Below, one piece after another: positions 60,460 through 64,000 of a stretch of 64,000 nucleotides of DNA. Numbering within the stretch: the first letter of the stretch is position 1; each line of letters begins with the position of its first letter. Source of the DNA: Actinobacillus indolicus (GTDB taxonomy: Bacteria; Pseudomonadota; Gammaproteobacteria; Enterobacterales; Pasteurellaceae); assembly GCF_004519515.1 (NCBI RefSeq), contig NZ_CP038145.1, positions 1,260,001-1,324,000 on the forward strand. The letters are read 5' to 3'. Under the pieces are notes generated by a model that made no database searches, had not been told where the DNA came from, and saw only the letters and a program-made list of their open reading frames with translations. Made by a program: the position numbers and the translations under genes.

Positions 60460-60789
60460 TTATTCTGCAGAATCGTCGCCACCAAGGTCGCCACTTACAT
60501 CACCTGAAAGGGTGTAAATGCGTTTAGTTTTGCTGGTTAAATCACGGTATTTAACCCAGACTTTTTCTAAGAAAGTTTCTGCAGCTCTTTCACCTTTCAT
60601 TACGGCAACAAATTGTTTTTCTTCTGCAGTAGCAGGTTGGCGTTCACCGCTTTCTAATGCTAGACAAGCTTGACCAAACTGTTCTAAGGTTTGTGATTCA
60701 CGAATGGTGTAATCACCGTGACGAGAGAAACCACGTGGATAATTTTTATCGTCGAAGAAACGACGTGTTACGCTAAAACTTTCTGCCAT
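60460..60789 (-). CDS. maoP: MaoP (YifE, DUF413) macrodomain protein
   Basis: 109 residues. The N-terminal MAESFSVTRRFFDDKNYPRGFSRHGDYTI closely follows E. coli YifE/MaoP, and VKYRDLTSKTKRIYTLSG matches the C-terminal part. In E. coli MaoP with the maoS site organises the Ori macrodomain. Whether that role holds in this organism is not known. Confidence 0.9.
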   Translation of the reverse strand: MAESFSVTRRFFDDKNYPRGFSRHGDYTIRESQTLEQFGQACLALESGERQPATAEEKQFVAVMKGERAAETFLEKVWVKYRDLTSKTKRIYTLSGDVSGDLGGDDSAE

Positions 60790-60880
60790 AATTGCCTCTA
60801 TCTATACTGTATTTAGGAAAATCAAAATCGGGCAAGCATTAAAGCCAAAACTTAGGAAAAGATCAATGTTTTAATGCAAA

Positions 60881-60922
60881 AAGCGGTGAGATTTGCAAAA
60901 TTTTTTACGAATCTCACCGCTT
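60881..60922 (-). terminator. Inverted uptake-signal pair after adhE
   Basis: AAGCGGTGAGAT (60881-60892) faces ATCTCACCGCTT (60911-60922), 26 bp past the adhE stop. Confidence 0.72.
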
Positions 60923-60947
60923 GTATCCCTAAATATCGTAAAAATGA

Positions 60948-63563
60948 TTATTTACCATAATAGGCTTTGGTCATAATCTCTTCCATATCAGCCACCATCG
61001 CTAAACGAGGGTTGGCAGGCGTGCATTGGTCTTCAAAGGCATTGAAGGCTAACTCACGACGAGCATCAAGGAAGGCTTTTTCATCAACTCCCTGATCTTT
61101 TAATGACATTTTCACGCCACAACGTACGGCTAAATCGTGCACCGCTTTAGCATAAGATTCAACTCCTTCTGCTGGTGTAGATGCTGGTAAACCAAGCATT
61201 TTCGCAATGTCTTGATAACGCACATCCGCAACATAATCCGTATATTTCGGCCAAGTTGCCACTTTTGTCGGGCGAGTACCGTTATAACGAATCACGTGCG
61301 GAAGCAAGATTGCATTGGTACGTCCGTGAACAGTATGGAATTTACCGCCGATTTTGTGTGCCATTGAGTGACAAATACCTAAGAAAGCGTTCGCAAATGC
61401 CATACCAGCCATAGTTGAGGCGTTATGCATTTTTTCACGAGCGACTTCATCAAAGGCTTTTACCGATTTTTCTAAGTTTTCAAAAACGAGTTTAATCGCT
61501 TGTAAGGCTAAACCGTCGGTATAGTCATTAGCAAGAATCGACACATAGGCTTCGGTTGCGTGAGTTAATACGTCTAAGCCCGTATCTGCAGCAACGTGAG
61601 ATGGGACAGACATCACCAATGCTGGATCGACAATCGCGACTGTTGGTGTTAGTGAGTAGTCTGCTAACGGATATTTAATGTCACCATCGGTAATTACCGC
61701 AAATGGTGTCACTTCAGAACCTGTTCCTGATGTGGTTGGAATACCGACAAACTTCGCTTTACGTCCTAATTGTGGGAACTTAAAAGCACGTTTGCGAATA
61801 TCCATAAATTTTTGAACAAGGTCACGGAAATCCACTTCCGGTTGTTCATAGAATAACCACATAATTTTCGCTGCATCCATCGGTGAACCACCACCTAGAG
61901 CAATGATCGTATCTGGTTGGAAACTACGCATTAACTCTGTACCACGTTTAACGGTATCTAAACTTGGGTTTGGCTCGACATCTGCAAAGAGCTGATAGGT
62001 GACTTTATTACGACGTTGGCGAAGTTGCTCAGTGATACGATCGACAAAGCCAAGATCAACCATCGATCTGTCGGTTACGATCATCACTTTTTCTGCACCT
62101 ACCATTGATTTGAGATATTGAATTGAATCACGCTCAAAGTAGATTTTTGATGGTACTTTAAACCACTGCATATTATTTCTCCGTCTGCCCACACGTTTGA
62201 TATTTAATAGATTGAATGCACTTACGTTATTACTCACCGAGTTTTTACCGTAAGAGCCACAGCCTAAGGTGAGAGAAGGCAAGAAAGAGTTATATACATC
62301 ACCAATACCACCAAAGGTAGATGGTGAGTTCCAAATCACCCGAATGGCTTTCACACGTTCACCAAAGATTTTTGCTAATTCTTTATCTTGGGTGTGAATA
62401 GCGGCAGAGTGACCTAAACCGTGGAAATTCACCATGGCTTCGGATAAGGCTAAACCGTGTTCGGTGGAATCTGATTTTAATAAAGCAAGGACAGGCGATA
62501 ATTTCTCGCGAGTTAGAGGTTCCACTTCACCCACTTCTTTACATTCTGCAAGTAGGATATTGGTTTTTTCTGGCACAGAAAAGCCCGCTTGTTCTGCAAT
62601 CCAAGCCGCAGGTTTACCTACCACCGCAGAGTTTAATTTAGCGCCGGAGCAGCTTGCTTTATCGGCTTTATCTACACCGAAGATATATTTTTCAAGCAAC
62701 GCTTTCTCTTTTTTATTCACGAGATAAACACCGTAAGATTGCATCTCTTTGATGAAATCGTCATAGATCTCTTTATCCACAATGGCTGCTTGTTCTGATG
62801 CACAGATCATTCCATTATCAAAGGATTTTGACATCACAATGTCATATACTGCTTGTTTAAGTTTAGCGGTTTTTTCTACATAGGCAGGAACATTACCAGC
62901 ACCGACCCCCAACGCAGGTTTACCGCAAGAATAGGCGGCTTCCACCATCGCATTACCACCCGTTGCAAGGATGGTTGCGATACCTTTATGTTTCATAAGG
63001 AGTGAAGTTCCATCCATAGATGGGGTTTTGATCCACTGAATACAGTTTTGAGGTGCACCAGCAGCAACCGCAGCATCATAGACGATTTGAGCAGCGTGAG
63101 CAGAACATTGTTGAGCAGATGGGTGGAAGGCAAAAACGATTGGATTACGAGTTTTAAGGGCGATGAGTGCTTTGAAAATGGTGGTAGATGTAGGGTTAGT
63201 AGTTGGAGTAATTCCGCAAACAACACCGACAGGATCAGCAATCTCCGTAATACCTGTTACATCATCTTCACTGATAACCCCGGCAGTTTTGAGATGTCGC
63301 ATATTATTGACGACATATTCACAGGCAAACAGGTTTTTTGTCGCTTTATCTTCAAACACCCCGCGTCCCGTTTCTTCTACGGCGTGAAGCGCTAGTACAC
63401 CGTGTTTATCTAGGGCTGCAACAGATGCTTTTGCCACAATATAATCCACTTGTTCTTGGTTTAATAAGCGAAATTCATCTAACGCTTTTAAACCTTTTTC
63501 TACAAGTTCATTCACTTCTGTTTGAGCATCATAAACAGATGCAGTTTGGTTGTTTTGAGCCAT
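60948..63563 (-). CDS. adhE: Bifunctional acetaldehyde-CoA/alcohol dehydrogenase
   Basis: 871 residues. The N-terminal aldehyde dehydrogenase half (about 1-440) has the Cys in NGMICASEQAAIV. The C-terminal iron alcohol dehydrogenase half has GGGSPMDAAKIMWLFYEQPE and the metal His residues (HATEAYVS, GICHSMAHKIGGKFHTVHGR). It makes ethanol from acetyl-CoA in fermentation and forms spirosomes. A possible FNR box lies upstream. Confidence 0.97.
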   Translation of the reverse strand: MAQNNQTASVYDAQTEVNELVEKGLKALDEFRLLNQEQVDYIVAKASVAALDKHGVLALHAVEETGRGVFEDKATKNLFACEYVVNNMRHLKTAGVISEDDVTGITEIADPVGVVCGITPTTNPTSTTIFKALIALKTRNPIVFAFHPSAQQCSAHAAQIVYDAAVAAGAPQNCIQWIKTPSMDGTSLLMKHKGIATILATGGNAMVEAAYSCGKPALGVGAGNVPAYVEKTAKLKQAVYDIVMSKSFDNGMICASEQAAIVDKEIYDDFIKEMQSYGVYLVNKKEKALLEKYIFGVDKADKASCSGAKLNSAVVGKPAAWIAEQAGFSVPEKTNILLAECKEVGEVEPLTREKLSPVLALLKSDSTEHGLALSEAMVNFHGLGHSAAIHTQDKELAKIFGERVKAIRVIWNSPSTFGGIGDVYNSFLPSLTLGCGSYGKNSVSNNVSAFNLLNIKRVGRRRNNMQWFKVPSKIYFERDSIQYLKSMVGAEKVMIVTDRSMVDLGFVDRITEQLRQRRNKVTYQLFADVEPNPSLDTVKRGTELMRSFQPDTIIALGGGSPMDAAKIMWLFYEQPEVDFRDLVQKFMDIRKRAFKFPQLGRKAKFVGIPTTSGTGSEVTPFAVITDGDIKYPLADYSLTPTVAIVDPALVMSVPSHVAADTGLDVLTHATEAYVSILANDYTDGLALQAIKLVFENLEKSVKAFDEVAREKMHNASTMAGMAFANAFLGICHSMAHKIGGKFHTVHGRTNAILLPHVIRYNGTRPTKVATWPKYTDYVADVRYQDIAKMLGLPASTPAEGVESYAKAVHDLAVRCGVKMSLKDQGVDEKAFLDARRELAFNAFEDQCTPANPRLAMVADMEEIMTKAYYGK

Positions 63564-63658
63564 AGTAGCTTCCTCTAAAGATTAATATTTTAACTGAGGA
63601 AATTATTGCTCATTTGGAGTGAAAATGCTTGTAGTTCTTCAAAGACTTTGAGATAGAT

Positions 63659-63672
63659 CTGACCTAGATCAA
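63659..63672 (-). promoter_or_regulatory. Possible FNR box upstream of adhE
   Basis: On the minus strand TTGATCTAGGTCAG compares with TTGAT-N4-ATCAA, with a perfect left half and a three-of-five right half. It lies about 96 bp before the start. An anaerobic role fits adhE. Confidence 0.4.
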
Positions 63673-63820
63673 AAAGGGTATTTTTCCTTTCAAAAACATC
63701 ATTTTTCAGAGATTTTTTGATTACTTTTCAGTAACAAATAGGAAACTTTTTTGCTGAAAATACAAGCGGTGAGATATTTGATATTTCTTGCATATCTGAT
63801 GCAATATTTTGGGGAGGTTA

Positions 63821-63847
63821 AAAAACCCAGCTTTCGCTGGGTTTTTA
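63821..63847 (-). terminator. Terminator of the rpmG operon
   Basis: CCCAGC (63826-63831), TTTC loop, GCTGGG (63836-63841), flanked by A5 and T5. On the minus strand a T-run follows. Confidence 0.85.
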
Positions 63848-63862
63848 AGATGAACAAGCAAA

Positions 63863-64000
63863 TTATTTGATTTTTGCTTCTTTATAAACAACGTGTTTAC
63901 GCACAACTGGATCAAATTTTTTGATTTCCATTTTTTCTGGCATATTACGTTTGTTTTTTGTTGTTGTATAGAAGTGACCAGTTTCAGCTGTAGAAACTAA
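63863..64000 (-). CDS. rpmG: 50S ribosomal protein L33, C-terminal part (cut by window edge)
   Basis: The last 45 residues are visible: [20 protein letters not shown], then [20 protein letters not shown]. They match bacterial L33 of the Zn-free type, which lacks Cys pairs. The start and probably rpmB lie beyond the window. Confidence 0.95.
   Translation of the reverse strand, partial: LVSTAETGHFYTTTKNKRNMPEKMEIKKFDPVVRKHVVYKEAKIK

Overview
The window comes from a gammaproteobacterium of the family Pasteurellaceae, most likely the Actinobacillus/Mannheimia branch. The evidence is the frequent uptake-signal core ACAAGCGGT (Apl-type), alone or as inverted pairs that act as terminators, the AT-rich coding style, and familiar gene orders (rsfS-rlmH-mrdA-rodA-rlpA-dacA-ybeD, rpsL-rpsG-fusA-tuf, four tRNAs-tufB, selA-selB next to selC).

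Layout. 1-2730: end of mgsA, then an AT-rich accessory patch with two lipoproteins and a membrane protein split by one in-frame TGA. 2840-7822: ygfZ, rnhB, a pqiA gene broken at a run of eight G, rraA, trmN6, coaA. 8011-9957: promoter, tRNA-Thr/Tyr/Gly/Thr and tufB. 10039-13430: selenocysteine cluster selB, selA and tRNA-Sec (selC).

13411-25292: an integrated element of about 11.9 kb with its left junction in the 3' end of selC and an imperfect 20-bp copy of that end at its right junction. It has a P4-type integrase, an AlpA regulator, small phage-type genes, an antirepressor, an Ash/Icd-like gene, a DUF927 helicase/primase, a 12-copy iteron array, a HigBA-like toxin-antitoxin pair and a GC-rich cos-like segment. 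It has no capsid, tail or terminase gene. This is the layout of a phage satellite (PICI-like or P4-like).

25426-34319: cell-wall elongation and lipoylation genes (rsfS to lipA) with a Fic/VbhA-like toxin-antitoxin pair between ybeD and lipB. 34406-36754: YjjW/YjjI glycyl-radical pair. 36889-39762: arsC, aroQ, accB, accC. 39884-45684: tannase-like esterase, a small Gly-rich lipoprotein, two tandem rhodanese lipoproteins and a YeeE/YedE transporter.

45811-53773: the str operon on the minus strand (rpsL, rpsG, fusA, tufA). A 3380-bp group II intron with an RT/maturase/HNH protein splits the TAA stop codon of tufA. The first intron base recreates a stop (TAG), so EF-Tu is unchanged whether or not splicing occurs. 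The identical site in tufB is empty, which fixes the intron boundaries. 53916-64000: hemH, glnK-amtB, an M13 peptidase, two identical tRNA-Ser genes, trmA, maoP, adhE and the 3' part of rpmG.

All calls are from reading the sequence; no database search was run.
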